Shown: one piece after another, positions 7,914 through 16,569 of the stretch
How the letters are laid out: each line of letters opens with the position of its first letter
How positions within the stretch are numbered: position 1 is the stretch's first letter
Assembly (NCBI RefSeq): GCF_023016805.1
Contig: NZ_JALKCH010000009.1
Coordinates: forward strand, 1 to 64,000
Reading direction: 5' to 3'
Origin: Ancylobacter crimeensis
GTDB taxonomy: Bacteria; Pseudomonadota; Alphaproteobacteria; Rhizobiales; Xanthobacteraceae
DNA length: 64,000 bases
The notes under the pieces: generated by a model
Databases searched by the model: none
Seen by the model: only the letters and a program-made list of their open reading frames with translations
What the model was told of the DNA's origin: nothing
Made by a program: the position numbers and the translations under genes

Positions 7914-8636
7914 ATGATCGAGACGCCCGAGATCACCCGCCCCGCCGCCTCACCGCTGGACCGGCTGGCCGCCGAGCTGGAGCACGCCTCCCCTCAGGCG
8001 ATCATCCGTGCCGCGGCCGCCACGGTGCCGGCCGGGCGGCTTTGCGTGGTCTCGTCCTTCGGTACGGAATCGGCGGCGCTGCTGGCCTATGTGGCAGAGG
8101 TCGATCCCGCGATCCCGGTGGTGTTCCTCGACACCGGCTGGCTGTTCGAGGAGACGCTGGCCTATCGCGACGAGCTGGCGGCCCGGCTCGGCCTCACCGA
8201 TGTCCGCTCCATCCTGCCGGACGCACCCTCGCTCGCCGCGCAGGATCCCGAACGCGACCTCTGGTTCACCGATCCCGATGCCTGCTGCCGCGTCCGCAAG
8301 GTGGAGCCGCTGGCGCGCGCGCTGACCGGCTTCGATGCCTGGCTGAACGGCCGCAAGCGCTATCACGGCGGCACCCGCGCCGCGATCCCGGTGGTGGAGC
8401 CGGATGGCGAGCGGCTGAAGTTCAACCCGCTGGCCAATGCCCCGCAGGACGAGGTCGAGGGGGTGTATGAGCGCCTCGGCCTGCCGCGTCACCCGCTGGT
8501 GGCGAAGGGCTTCGCCTCGGTCGGCTGCATGCCCTGCACCAGCCGCGCCGCCGCGGGCGAAGGGGTGCGCGACGGGCGCTGGCGCGGTCGCGCCAAGACC
8601 GAATGCGGCATCCACACCCTGTCGCTGAAGGCCTGA
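7914..8636 (+). CDS. cysH: assimilatory APS reductase
   Basis: 240 residues of the PP-loop reductase family. SSFGTESA is the nucleotide loop, ECGIH (C231) near the C-terminus carries the catalytic cysteine, and the pairs CC (in DACCRVRKVE) and CMPC are the four ligands of a [4Fe-4S] cluster. Those pairs distinguish APS reductases from PAPS reductases, so the enzyme should reduce adenylyl sulfate directly to sulfite with thioredoxin. It ends the first sulfur operon. The presence of APS kinase in CysNC therefore looks unneeded for assimilation and may serve sulfation. Confidence 0.93.
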   Translation: MIETPEITRPAASPLDRLAAELEHASPQAIIRAAAATVPAGRLCVVSSFGTESAALLAYVAEVDPAIPVVFLDTGWLFEETLAYRDELAARLGLTDVRSILPDAPSLAAQDPERDLWFTDPDACCRVRKVEPLARALTGFDAWLNGRKRYHGGTRAAIPVVEPDGERLKFNPLANAPQDEVEGVYERLGLPRHPLVAKGFASVGCMPCTSRAAAGEGVRDGRWRGRAKTECGIHTLSLKA

Positions 8637-8730
8637 ATCCCCTGACGCCATCCCTGACGGATCGAGGGTGCGGGAACGCCATGCGCGGGCCGGCAGGAGC
8701 GTGCGCATGGGCGCATTCCAGCATTTCACA

Positions 8731-8783
8731 TAGATTGATCGGTTAAATCATATTGTCTAGTGATTTTATGTTTTTTAGATTGA
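8731..8783 (+). promoter_or_regulatory. AT-rich region with direct repeats before sbp
   Basis: The 8-mer TAGATTGA occurs at 8731-8738 and 8776-8783, 45 bases apart, within the only AT-rich part of the cysH-sbp gap. The second copy overlaps TTGACA (8780-8785), a good -35, but the -10 region after it is poor, as expected of an activated promoter. TTTTTTAGA at 8771-8779 resembles the TTTTAGAAC arms before cysD. Confidence 0.4.
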
Positions 8784-8851
8784 CACCCGACTTGGCGCCG
8801 TGAAAACTCCTCCTGACAGACCGCCGCCGCATGCGGCGCAGGGAGAGCACG

Positions 8852-9874
8852 ATGTCCTTCAGTTTCCGCCGGCTGGCCTTTGCCGCCCTCATCGCGGCCC
8901 TCGCCGCCCCCGTCGCCGCGCCGCAGCCGAGCCGGGCGGCGGATGTCGACATCCTCAACGTGTCGTATGATCCGACCCGCGAGCTCTATGTCGCGATCAA
9001 CAAGGCCTTCGCGGAAAAGTACAAGGCCGAGACCGGCAAGACCGTCGCCTTCAAGCAGTCGCATGGCGGCTCGGGCAAGCAGGCCCGCTCGGTGATCGAC
9101 GGGCTCGACGCCGACGTGGTGACGCTGGCGCTCGCCTATGACATCGACGCGATCGCCGACAAGGGCCTGATCGCAGCCGACTGGCAGAAGCGCCTGCCGC
9201 AGAATGCTTCGCCCTACACCTCGACCATCGTGTTCCTGGTGCGCAAGGGCAACCCCAAGGGCATCAAGGACTGGGGCGATCTGGTGAAGCCGGGCGTCCA
9301 GGTCATCACCCCCAACCCCAAAACCTCGGGCGGTGCGCGCTGGAACTACCTCGCGGCCTGGGCATGGGCCCTGAAGCAGCCGGGCGGCTCGCCGGAGACG
9401 GCCAAGGCCTTCGTCGGCAACCTCTACAAGAACGTGCCCGTGCTCGATACCGGCGCCCGCGGCTCCACCGTCACCTTCACCGAGCGCGGCGTCGGCGACG
9501 TGCTGCTGGCCTGGGAGAACGAAGCCTTCCTGTCCAAGAAGGAATTCGGCGACGACAAGTTCGACATCGTGGTGCCCAGCATTTCCATCCTCGCCGAGCC
9601 CCCGGTCGCGGTGGTCGACAAGGTGGTGGACCGCAAGGGCACGCGCGCCGTCGCCGAGGAATACCTGAAGTTCCTCTACACCAAGGAGGGCCAGGATATC
9701 GCGGCGCAGAACTTCTACCGCCCGCGCGACCCCGAGGTGGCGAAGAAATACGAGAACGTGTTCCCGAAGGTCGATCTCGTGACTATCGACGACCCGGCCT
9801 TCGGCGGCTGGCGCAACGCCCAGAAGACGCACTTCTCCGACGGCGGCGTGTTCGACAGCATCTACACGAACTGA
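8852..9874 (+). CDS. sbp: periplasmic sulfate-binding protein
   Basis: 340 residues with a Sec signal peptide (positive start, hydrophobic [16 protein letters not shown], cleavage after about SRAADV). It captures sulfate (or thiosulfate) for the CysTW permease. Family marks are [34 protein letters not shown] (first 20 residues conserved), [19 protein letters not shown] and [17 protein letters not shown]. The ATG at 8852 follows GGGAGAG at 8841-8847; an upstream ATG at 8831 would add seven charged residues and lacks a site. A hairpin between this gene and cysT should make binding protein more abundant than permease. Confidence 0.94.
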   Translation: MSFSFRRLAFAALIAALAAPVAAPQPSRAADVDILNVSYDPTRELYVAINKAFAEKYKAETGKTVAFKQSHGGSGKQARSVIDGLDADVVTLALAYDIDAIADKGLIAADWQKRLPQNASPYTSTIVFLVRKGNPKGIKDWGDLVKPGVQVITPNPKTSGGARWNYLAAWAWALKQPGGSPETAKAFVGNLYKNVPVLDTGARGSTVTFTERGVGDVLLAWENEAFLSKKEFGDDKFDIVVPSISILAEPPVAVVDKVVDRKGTRAVAEEYLKFLYTKEGQDIAAQNFYRPRDPEVAKKYENVFPKVDLVTIDDPAFGGWRNAQKTHFSDGGVFDSIYTN

Positions 9875-9951
9875 GTTTCCTGCCCGCCTTCCGACGTTTC
9901 CTCCCGAGCTGCAACGGTCCCCTGGCAGGACGGCCGCATGCGGCACACTCG

Positions 9952-9984
9952 GCGCCGGTCCCTTTCGGGTCCGGCGCTCTTTTC
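9952..9984 (+). terminator. terminator/attenuator between sbp and cysT
   Basis: GCGCCGGTCCC (9952-9962) pairs with GGGTCCGGCGC (9967-9977) except for one central T-T, with a TTTC loop and then TCTTTTC. Lying inside the transport operon, it likely stops most transcripts after sbp. Confidence 0.7.
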
Positions 9985-10033
9985 GCAACATCGCCCTGCC
10001 AAGATCGCCCCCTCCCGCCCGGAGACGCACGAC

Positions 10034-10888
10034 ATGGCCTCCGCCATCCTCACCGCCGCCGCGCCCCGGCAGCGCAGCGCCGTGCCGGGCTTCGGCATCA
10101 CCTTCGGCCTGACAGTGCTGTGGGTGTCGCTGATCGTGCTGATCCCGCTCGCCGCGCTGTTCCTCAAGACGGCCGAGCTGACGCCGGACCGCATCCTCGC
10201 CATCCTCACCGCGCCGCGCACGCTGCACGCGCTGAAGATCTCCTTCGGCCTCTCGCTCGCCGCCGCCGCGACCAATCTCGTCTTCGGCGCGGTGATCGTG
10301 TGGGCGCTGGTGCGCTATGAATTTCCCGGCCGGCGCGTGCTGGACGCGCTCGTCGACATTCCCTTCGCCCTGCCCACCGCGGTCGCCGGCATCGCGCTGA
10401 CCGACCTTTACGCCGCCAATGGCTGGATCGGCCGGCTGCTCGCCCCGCTCGGGATCACGGTGGCGTTCACCCCGCTCGGCATCTTCATCGCCATGGTGTT
10501 CATCGGCCTGCCCTTCGTGGTGCGCACGGTGCAGCCGGTGCTGGAGGATCTCGACGCCGATCTGGAGGAGGCCGCCGCCACCCTGGGCGCCGGGCGCTGG
10601 ACCACCATTCGCCGCGTGGTGCTGCCGGCCGTGCTGCCGGCCTTCCTCACCGGCTTCGCCCTCGCCTTCGCCCGTGGGGTCGGAGAATATGGCTCGGTCA
10701 TCTTCATCGCCGGCAACCTGCCGAACGTCTCCGAGATCGCACCGCTGCTCATCGTGATCCGGCTGGAGGAGTTTCGCTACGCCGACGCCACCACCATCGC
10801 CTGCGCCATGCTTGTGGCGTCGTTCGCGCTGCTCTTCGTCATCAACGCGCTGCAGCGCTGGTCGCAGAACCGCACCGGGAGGCTTTGA
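10034..10888 (+). CDS. cysT: sulfate ABC transporter permease CysT
   Basis: 284 residues, inner-membrane protein with about six hydrophobic segments. The cytoplasmic EAA loop that contacts the ATPase is visible as [19 protein letters not shown]. Other typical parts are [20 protein letters not shown] and [15 protein letters not shown]. It forms the channel with CysW. The ATG at 10034 follows GGAG at 10021-10024. The TGA stop shares bases with the cysW ATG (TGATG). Confidence 0.92.
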   Translation: MASAILTAAAPRQRSAVPGFGITFGLTVLWVSLIVLIPLAALFLKTAELTPDRILAILTAPRTLHALKISFGLSLAAAATNLVFGAVIVWALVRYEFPGRRVLDALVDIPFALPTAVAGIALTDLYAANGWIGRLLAPLGITVAFTPLGIFIAMVFIGLPFVVRTVQPVLEDLDADLEEAAATLGAGRWTTIRRVVLPAVLPAFLTGFALAFARGVGEYGSVIFIAGNLPNVSEIAPLLIVIRLEEFRYADATTIACAMLVASFALLFVINALQRWSQNRTGRL

Positions 10889-11778
10889 TGAGCATGAGCG
10901 TTCCCGCCGAGGTCGCGGCGATGCCGGCCGGCATCGAAACGCCGGCCCTGCCCGAGGACATCCGCTCCGAGCCGCGGGCGGTGCGCTGGGTGGTCATCGG
11001 CCTCGCCACGTTGTTCCTCGGCCTGTTCATCATGCTGCCGCTGGTCAACGTGTTCACACAGGCCTTCTCCAAGGGATGGGCGGCCTATGGCGCGGCGCTG
11101 GTTGACGCCGACGCGCTGGCGGCGATCGAGCTGACCCTCATCGTCGCCGCGATCTCGGTGGGCGCGAACACGGTGATGGGCCTCGTCATGGCGTGGACGC
11201 TCACCAAGTTCGAATTCCGCGGCAAGAGCCTGCTGATCACGCTGGTGGACCTGCCGTTCTCGGTCTCGCCGGTGATCGCGGGTCTGGTCTTCGTGCTGCT
11301 GTTCGGGGCGCAGGGCACTTTCGGCCCCTGGCTCATCGACCATGGCTGGAAGATCGTGTTCGCCTGGCCCGGCATCGCGCTCGCCACCATCTTCGTCACC
11401 TTCCCCTTCGTCGCGCGCGAACTGATCCCGCTGATGCAGGAGCAGGGCACGCAGGAAGAGGAAGCGGCGGTGACGCTCGGCGCCTCCGGGCTGCGCACCT
11501 TCCTGCGGGTGACGCTGCCAAATGTGAAATGGGCGCTGCTCTACGGCGTTCTGCTCTGCAATGCCCGCTCCATGGGCGAATTCGGCGCGGTCTCGGTGGT
11601 CTCCGGCCATGTGCGCGGCGAAACCAACACCATGCCGCTGCACATCGAAATCCTCTACAACGAGTATCAGTTCCAGGCGTCCTTCGCGGTCGCCTCCCTG
11701 CTGGCCCTGCTCGCCGTGGTGACGCTGCTGGCCAAGACGGCGCTGGAAGCCCGGATCGGCCGCCGCCATGGGCATTGA
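10888..11778 (+). CDS. cysW: sulfate ABC transporter permease CysW
   Basis: 296 residues, six predicted membrane segments, second half of the sulfate channel. EAA loop: [38 protein letters not shown] and [20 protein letters not shown] (20 shown) are characteristic of CysW. The ATG at 10888 lies 5 bases after GGGAGG; a TTG three bases earlier is an unlikely alternative. The operon ends here: the next gene is on the opposite strand, so the ATPase CysA must be encoded elsewhere. Confidence 0.92.
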   Translation: MSMSVPAEVAAMPAGIETPALPEDIRSEPRAVRWVVIGLATLFLGLFIMLPLVNVFTQAFSKGWAAYGAALVDADALAAIELTLIVAAISVGANTVMGLVMAWTLTKFEFRGKSLLITLVDLPFSVSPVIAGLVFVLLFGAQGTFGPWLIDHGWKIVFAWPGIALATIFVTFPFVARELIPLMQEQGTQEEEAAVTLGASGLRTFLRVTLPNVKWALLYGVLLCNARSMGEFGAVSVVSGHVRGETNTMPLHIEILYNEYQFQASFAVASLLALLAVVTLLAKTALEARIGRRHGH

Positions 11779-11797
11779 GAGGGCCGGCTGCCCTCTC
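11777..11797. terminator. hairpin between convergent cysW and yqaA-like genes
   Basis: GAGAGGGC (11777-11784) and GCCCTCTC (11790-11797) form an 8-bp stem with a 5-base loop that includes the end of the cysW stop codon. Neither side has a T tract, so termination is uncertain. Confidence 0.4.
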
Positions 11798-11802
11798 CCG
11801 CG

Positions 11803-12384
11803 TCAGGCCAGATAGAGCGCGGCGACGAAACCACCGATCACCAGCGCCGCGAAGATCGCGGTGACGAGGCCGAGCCGCTTCTCGATGAAGTCGCGCGCGC
11901 TCGGCCCGATCCAGTAGAGCAGGCCGGCGACGAGAAAGAAGCGCAGGCCGCGGGTGATGATCGACAGCACGATGAACCAGAACAGGCTGTAATGGGCGAA
12001 GCCCGAGGTGATCGTCACCACCTTGAAGGGGATCGGCGTCAGCCCTTTCAGCAGGATGATCCAATGGCCGTATTGGTTGTAGGCCGCGGTGAAGGCGTCG
12101 ACCTTCTCGCCATAGCCATAGAGCTGGATCAGGAACAGGCCGACGCTGTCATAGAGCAGCGCGCCGATAGCATAGCCGAGCAGGCCGCCCAGCACCGAGG
12201 CGATGGTGCACACGAAGGCATACCACCACGCCCGCTCCGGCCGGGCGACGCACATCGGAACGAGCATGATGTCGGGCGGCACCGGAAAGAACGAGCTTTC
12301 GGCGAAGGAGACGCCGGCCAGCGCCCAGGTCGCGGAAGGGCGCTCGGAGAGGTCGATCACCCAGTCATAGAGTCGGCGCAGCAT
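11803..12384 (-). CDS. YqaA/DedA family membrane protein
   Basis: 193 residues of the SNARE-associated/DedA superfamily, YqaA branch. DedA proteins are inner-membrane proteins linked to lipid flipping and membrane potential; the YqaA branch is uncharacterised. ESSFFPVPPDIMLVPM carries the typical charged-proline re-entrant motif, followed by several hydrophobic helices, KGLTPIPFKVVTI (second motif) and a basic loop ITRGLRFFLVAGL. The ATG at 12384 follows GGAG in CGGAGTTTTC. It lies 93 bases downstream of hisE on the same strand. Confidence 0.85.
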   Translation of the reverse strand: MLRRLYDWVIDLSERPSATWALAGVSFAESSFFPVPPDIMLVPMCVARPERAWWYAFVCTIASVLGGLLGYAIGALLYDSVGLFLIQLYGYGEKVDAFTAAYNQYGHWIILLKGLTPIPFKVVTITSGFAHYSLFWFIVLSIITRGLRFFLVAGLLYWIGPSARDFIEKRLGLVTAIFAALVIGGFVAALYLA

Positions 12385-12477
12385 GAAAACTCCGTGGCAG
12401 CTCCGCCGGGCGCTGGCGCTCGCGGCGGGTCGAAAGGGGCGGCCGGGCAAAGACCGGGCAAAACAGAAGGATGCGGG

Positions 12478-12930
12478 TCAGCGACGCGGCCGGGCCGGCG
12501 GCAGCTCGCGCGGCTCGCCGACGATCTCGGGCCCCGCATCGGCGAGCGCCACGTCGAGCCCGTCGCGCTCATGGCGCAACCCGCTGCTGCCGGCTTTCGC
12601 GGCATCCGGCTTCTCGCCGCGCTTCGGCAGCTTCTCGGCCATGCCGAGCAACTGTTCGCGCCGTCGCATCTCCGCCCACACATCCTCGGGCCGGATGTCC
12701 ATATCCACCCAGAGAACGGCAAGATTGTAGATGAGGTCGGCGCTTTCCCGCACGGCGGCGCGGCGGTCGTCGAGCGCGGCCTCGAGGGCGACCTCGACCG
12801 CTTCCTCGGCCAGCTTCTTGGCGATGAAGGCCCGCCCCTTGTCGAACAGACGCCCGGTCCGCGGCGAAGGGTTGCGACCCTCGCGCGTCGCGAGCACGGC
12901 TTGATAGAGACGAGAGACCGAATCGACCAT
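12478..12930 (-). CDS. hisE: phosphoribosyl-ATP pyrophosphohydrolase, extended
   Basis: 150 residues. HisE hydrolyses phosphoribosyl-ATP to phosphoribosyl-AMP in histidine synthesis; it has the all-alpha MazG-like fold. FIAKKLAEEAVEVALEA and RESADLIYNLAVLW supply the metal-binding EExxE and ExxD pattern. Typical HisE is near 105-110 residues; here about 45 extra residues follow, charged and without clear homology. The gene is not in a his operon; it is divergent from the glucan exporter. A paralogous house-cleaning pyrophosphatase is the alternative. Confidence 0.75.
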   Translation of the reverse strand: MVDSVSRLYQAVLATREGRNPSPRTGRLFDKGRAFIAKKLAEEAVEVALEAALDDRRAAVRESADLIYNLAVLWVDMDIRPEDVWAEMRRREQLLGMAEKLPKRGEKPDAAKAGSSGLRHERDGLDVALADAGPEIVGEPRELPPARPRR

Positions 12931-13140
12931 GCGACGAGATTAAGACCACCAACGTGAAGGTGCTATGGCAAGCTGCTGCCGGCGGGCCGGCGCCTTCCCT
13001 TATGCAAGCTGGCGGCCAGCCGAGCGGAACATGCGAGCCGGCTGCCGGATAACCCTGGCGGGTGCATCGGCGGGCGCTGGCCTTGGCGCGTGCATCGCGC
13101 CATGCTTGGCCGGTTCGCGTCACCGCCGGGGGGCTCTCGC

Positions 13141-14928
13141 ATGTCGTTCCTGCGCCTTTATGGCCGCGTGCTCGCCGCGCTCGGCCCGGAACGCCGGCTC
13201 GGCTGGCTGCTGGCGCTGCTCAACACCGCGCTCGCCCTCGCCTTGTTCGCCGAGCCGATCCTGTTCGGCCGCATCGTCGACACGCTGGTGCGCGCGCAGG
13301 CGGCGGACCGCACCCCGGGATGGGGCGAGCTCATTCCCCAGCTCGGCGCCTGGGCGGGGTTCGGGCTGTTCACCATCCTCGCCGGGGTGCTGATCTCGCT
13401 CCACGCCGACCGCCTCGCCCATCGCCGGCGGCTCGGCATCATGAGCCTATATTTCGAGCATGTGCTGCAATTGCCGCTCGGCTTCCACAGCGAGGTCCAT
13501 TCCGGCCGGCTGCTCAAGATCATGCTGCAGGGCGCGGACGGGCTGTGGGGATTGTGGCTCGCCTTCTTTCGCGAGCATTGCGCGGGCATGGTCGCGCTCG
13601 TCGTGCTGCTGCCGGTGGCGGTGTGGGTGAACTGGCGGCTCGGCCTTCTGCTGGTCGTCCTGCTCGCCATCTTCGCCGGCTTCACCTTCTACGTGCTGAA
13701 CCGCACCCAGCATCTCCAGCAGAATGTCGAGCGCCTTCAGTCCGATCTCGCCGAGCGGAGCGCTGACGCGCTGGGCAATGTCGCGGTGATCCAGAGCTTC
13801 ACCCGCATCGAGGCCGAGGTGCGCGGGCTGCGCCGCACCATGGAGGAGGTGCTGGCGGTGCAGATCCCGGTGCTGTCCTGGTGGGCGATGGTCTCCATCG
13901 CGACACGGGCGGCGACCACGCTCACCATCCTGGCCATCTTCCTGGTCGGCACCGCGCTGCATCTCAGCGGGGTGGCGAGCATCGGCGAGATCGTCACCTT
14001 CGTTGGCTTCGCCACCATGCTGGTGGGCCGGCTCGACCAGCTCGTCGCCTTCTGCAACACGCTGGTGATGGATGCCCCGCGCCTGTCCGAATTCTTCACC
14101 GTGCTGGACACCGTCGCCAATGTCCGCGACCGGCCGGATGCGGTACCGCTCGGCCCGGTGACCGGGGCGGTGGCGTTCGAGGACGTGTCCTTCTCCTATG
14201 ACGGCAAGCGGACCGCGCTGGCGGACGTCTCCTTCCGCGCCGCTCCGGGCGAGACCATCGCGCTGGTGGGACCGACCGGAGCGGGCAAGTCCACCGCGCT
14301 CGCGCTGCTGCATCGCGCCTTCGACCCGCAATCGGGACGCATCACCATAGACGGGCACGACATCCGCGCGGTGACGCTCGCCTCGCTGCGCCGGGCGATC
14401 GGCGTAGTGTTCCAGGAGGCGATGCTGTTCAACCGCTCGATCGAGGAAAACCTGCGCGTCGGCCGCCCGGAGGCGACCGCGGAAGAGGTCCGCGTCGCGC
14501 TGGAGCGGGCGCAGGCGGCCGAGTTCGTCGCCCGGCAAAGCGAGGGCCTCGCCACCATCGTCGGCGAGCGCGGCCGCTCGCTTTCAGGCGGCGAGCGCCA
14601 GCGTCTCGCCATCGCCCGCGCGCTGCTCAAGGATCCGCCGATCCTCATTCTCGACGAGGCGACCAGCGCGCTCGACGCCGGCACGGAAGCGAAGGTGCAG
14701 GAGGCGCTCGACGAGGTGATGAAGGGGCGCACAACCTTCGTCATCGCCCACCGGCTCGCCACCATCCGCAACGCCGACCGCATCCTGCTGTTCGAGGGCG
14801 GGCGCATCGTCGAGGCCGGCACCTTCGACGAGCTGGTGCGCCTCGGCGGGCGCTTCGCGGCGCTGGCCCGCGCCCAGTTCATGGTCGGCGGCCCGGCGAG
14901 CGGCGAGGCGCCGCCGGTGGAAACCTGA
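13141..14928 (+). CDS. ndvA: beta-(1,2)-glucan ABC exporter, NdvA/ChvA type
   Basis: 595 residues: an N-terminal ABC membrane domain of about six helices (residues 1-320) and a C-terminal ATPase. The latter has [25 protein letters not shown] and [12 protein letters not shown]. The opening [20 protein letters not shown] and the segments [20 protein letters not shown] (20 shown) and [11 protein letters not shown] resemble NdvA/ChvA, which exports cyclic beta-1,2-glucan to the periplasm for osmotic adaptation and host contact. The synthase NdvB is not in the window, so substrate is by homology only. The start follows GGGGGG about 8 bases upstream, not a true Shine-Dalgarno. Confidence 0.82.
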   Translation: MSFLRLYGRVLAALGPERRLGWLLALLNTALALALFAEPILFGRIVDTLVRAQAADRTPGWGELIPQLGAWAGFGLFTILAGVLISLHADRLAHRRRLGIMSLYFEHVLQLPLGFHSEVHSGRLLKIMLQGADGLWGLWLAFFREHCAGMVALVVLLPVAVWVNWRLGLLLVVLLAIFAGFTFYVLNRTQHLQQNVERLQSDLAERSADALGNVAVIQSFTRIEAEVRGLRRTMEEVLAVQIPVLSWWAMVSIATRAATTLTILAIFLVGTALHLSGVASIGEIVTFVGFATMLVGRLDQLVAFCNTLVMDAPRLSEFFTVLDTVANVRDRPDAVPLGPVTGAVAFEDVSFSYDGKRTALADVSFRAAPGETIALVGPTGAGKSTALALLHRAFDPQSGRITIDGHDIRAVTLASLRRAIGVVFQEAMLFNRSIEENLRVGRPEATAEEVRVALERAQAAEFVARQSEGLATIVGERGRSLSGGERQRLAIARALLKDPPILILDEATSALDAGTEAKVQEALDEVMKGRTTFVIAHRLATIRNADRILLFEGGRIVEAGTFDELVRLGGRFAALARAQFMVGGPASGEAPPVET

Positions 14929-14980
14929 CGACGCGCGCGGCCCGTTCCACACTTCCGCCCATCTGCGGCGGCATTGGTTT

Positions 14981-15009
14981 TTGATCCCGGACGCCGAAGG
15001 GTGTAGCAC
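14981..15009 (+). promoter_or_regulatory. candidate dacF promoter
   Basis: TTGATC (14981-14986) and TAGCAC (15004-15009) stand 17 bases apart, about 57 bases before the GTG start of the carboxypeptidase. Confidence 0.5.
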
Positions 15010-15066
15010 TATCCAAAAGGTGCCCCGCAGGCCCTCCGCCCGCATCCCGCCGAGAACGGATATCGC

Positions 15067-16431
15067 GTGTCGAGCAGCAAGAACTCCTTTCGCCGCACCC
15101 TCTGGCTTGCCCTTGCCGCCTTCGTGCTCGGAGGGGCCGGATCGGTGCTCACCGCCCCCCTGCATGCCGGATCGGCGGCGGCGACGCCCTCTCTGCTGAT
15201 CGACGTCGACACCGGCAAGGTGCTGATGGCCGAGGACGCCACCAAGCCGTGGTATCCCGCCTCCGTCACCAAGCTGATGACCGCCTATGTCACCTTCGAG
15301 GCGCTGAGGGCCGGCCAGCTCACGCCGCAGACGCTGATCACCGTCTCGCCCGTCGCCGCGTCGCAGGCGCCGTCCAAGATGGGCTTCAAGCCCGGCACCC
15401 AGCTCACCGTCGACAACACGCTGAAGATGATGCTGGTGAAGTCGGCCAACGACATGGCCGTGGTTCTGGCGGAAGGCGTCGGCGGCAGCGTGCCGGCCTT
15501 CGTCGACCGCATGAACGCCGCCGCCCGCGACCTGGGCATGGACGGCACCCATTTCGCCAATCCCAACGGCCTGCCCGACCCGGACAATGTGACCACCGCG
15601 CGCGATCTCGCCATCCTGGCCCGCGCGCTGCTGACCCAGTATCCCGAGCATGCGGAGCTGTTCCGGCTGCCGGGCATCCAGATCGGCACCCGGGTGATCC
15701 GCAACTACAACAAGCTGATCGACCGGTATCCCGGCGCCGACGGCATGAAGACCGGCTTCATCTGCGCGTCGGGCTTCAACCTCGTGGCCAGCGCCAAGCG
15801 CGGCGACCGCCATGTGCTCGCGGTGGTGCTGGGCACGCCCTCCGGCAAGGCCCGCACAGAGGCTGCGGCCCTGCTGATGGAGCGCGGTTTCCAGCAGCAG
15901 GCCTCGATCTTCGAGAAGATGGCGCCCAGCCTGACCTCGCTGCGCAACGAGGGCGGCCCCCCCACCGACATGAAGGCTCTGGTCTGCGGAGCCAAGCGCA
16001 AGACCGTCGCCTCCGAGGACGACGACAGCCCGGCCCCGAACGCCTATATGGCCGCCGGCATGGGCAGCCTCGGCGCAGGGGTCACCGGCGCCAGCCTGCT
16101 GCAGGACCTGCCGCCCTCCCGCCCGCCGGAGCCGGTGTGGGTCGGCCCGGTGCCGGACGCCGCAGCCCTGGCCGCGGCCTATGACACCCCGCCGGCACCC
16201 GCCGCCAAGAAGCCGGTGAAGCCGACCAAGACCGCGGTGAAGCCGCCGGCCAAGCCGGAGACGACCGCTTCGGTCGACGGCGAAGCGACGAAGAAGCCGG
16301 CCGCCAAACCCGTGGCGAAGAAACCCGCGCCGAAGCCCGCCGCGACGGCGGCGAAGCCCAAGCCGGCGCCGAAGCCCGTGACCACGCAGGCCCCGGCGGC
16401 CGCGGCGACAGCGACCAGCGACGCGAACTGA
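15067..16431 (+). CDS. dacF: D-alanyl-D-alanine carboxypeptidase with basic tail
   Basis: 454 residues, peptidase family S11 (penicillin-binding protein 5/6 type), trims the terminal D-Ala of peptidoglycan stem peptides in the periplasm. Signal peptide at residues 1-35. Catalytic motifs: SVTK (S66, K69), SAN (126-128) and KTG (228-230). The catalytic and C-terminal domains end near residue 320. The last 70 or so residues are lysine, proline and alanine repeats of the PAK/KKP kind, like histone H1 tails, unusual for a periplasmic enzyme. It starts with GTG at 15067; no better ATG exists. Symbol by family only. Confidence 0.88.
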   Translation: MSSSKNSFRRTLWLALAAFVLGGAGSVLTAPLHAGSAAATPSLLIDVDTGKVLMAEDATKPWYPASVTKLMTAYVTFEALRAGQLTPQTLITVSPVAASQAPSKMGFKPGTQLTVDNTLKMMLVKSANDMAVVLAEGVGGSVPAFVDRMNAAARDLGMDGTHFANPNGLPDPDNVTTARDLAILARALLTQYPEHAELFRLPGIQIGTRVIRNYNKLIDRYPGADGMKTGFICASGFNLVASAKRGDRHVLAVVLGTPSGKARTEAAALLMERGFQQQASIFEKMAPSLTSLRNEGGPPTDMKALVCGAKRKTVASEDDDSPAPNAYMAAGMGSLGAGVTGASLLQDLPPSRPPEPVWVGPVPDAAALAAAYDTPPAPAAKKPVKPTKTAVKPPAKPETTASVDGEATKKPAAKPVAKKPAPKPAATAAKPKPAPKPVTTQAPAAAATATSDAN

Positions 16432-16569
16432 GGGCGCTTCGCCTCGGCCGAAACGGTCCGGCCCCGCACCAGCGAACCACCACCCCCTCTGGCGCACGGC
16501 CGGCGCGGGGCCTATCTCTGGCCTTCCCCGGCGGCACCGCTGCCGGCGTGGATCAGCCGAGCGAGCCCG

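Noticed and set aside
8679-8710. Hairpin CCATGCGC/GCGCATGG after cysH as a terminator
   Set aside because: The loop is 16 bases and there is no T tract; the cysH transcript end cannot be placed here with confidence.
13141-14928. The ABC exporter as a heavy-metal or lipid A exporter
   Set aside because: The whole N-terminal pattern fits NdvA/ChvA better than MsbA or ATM1; the substrate still lacks direct support without NdvB nearby.
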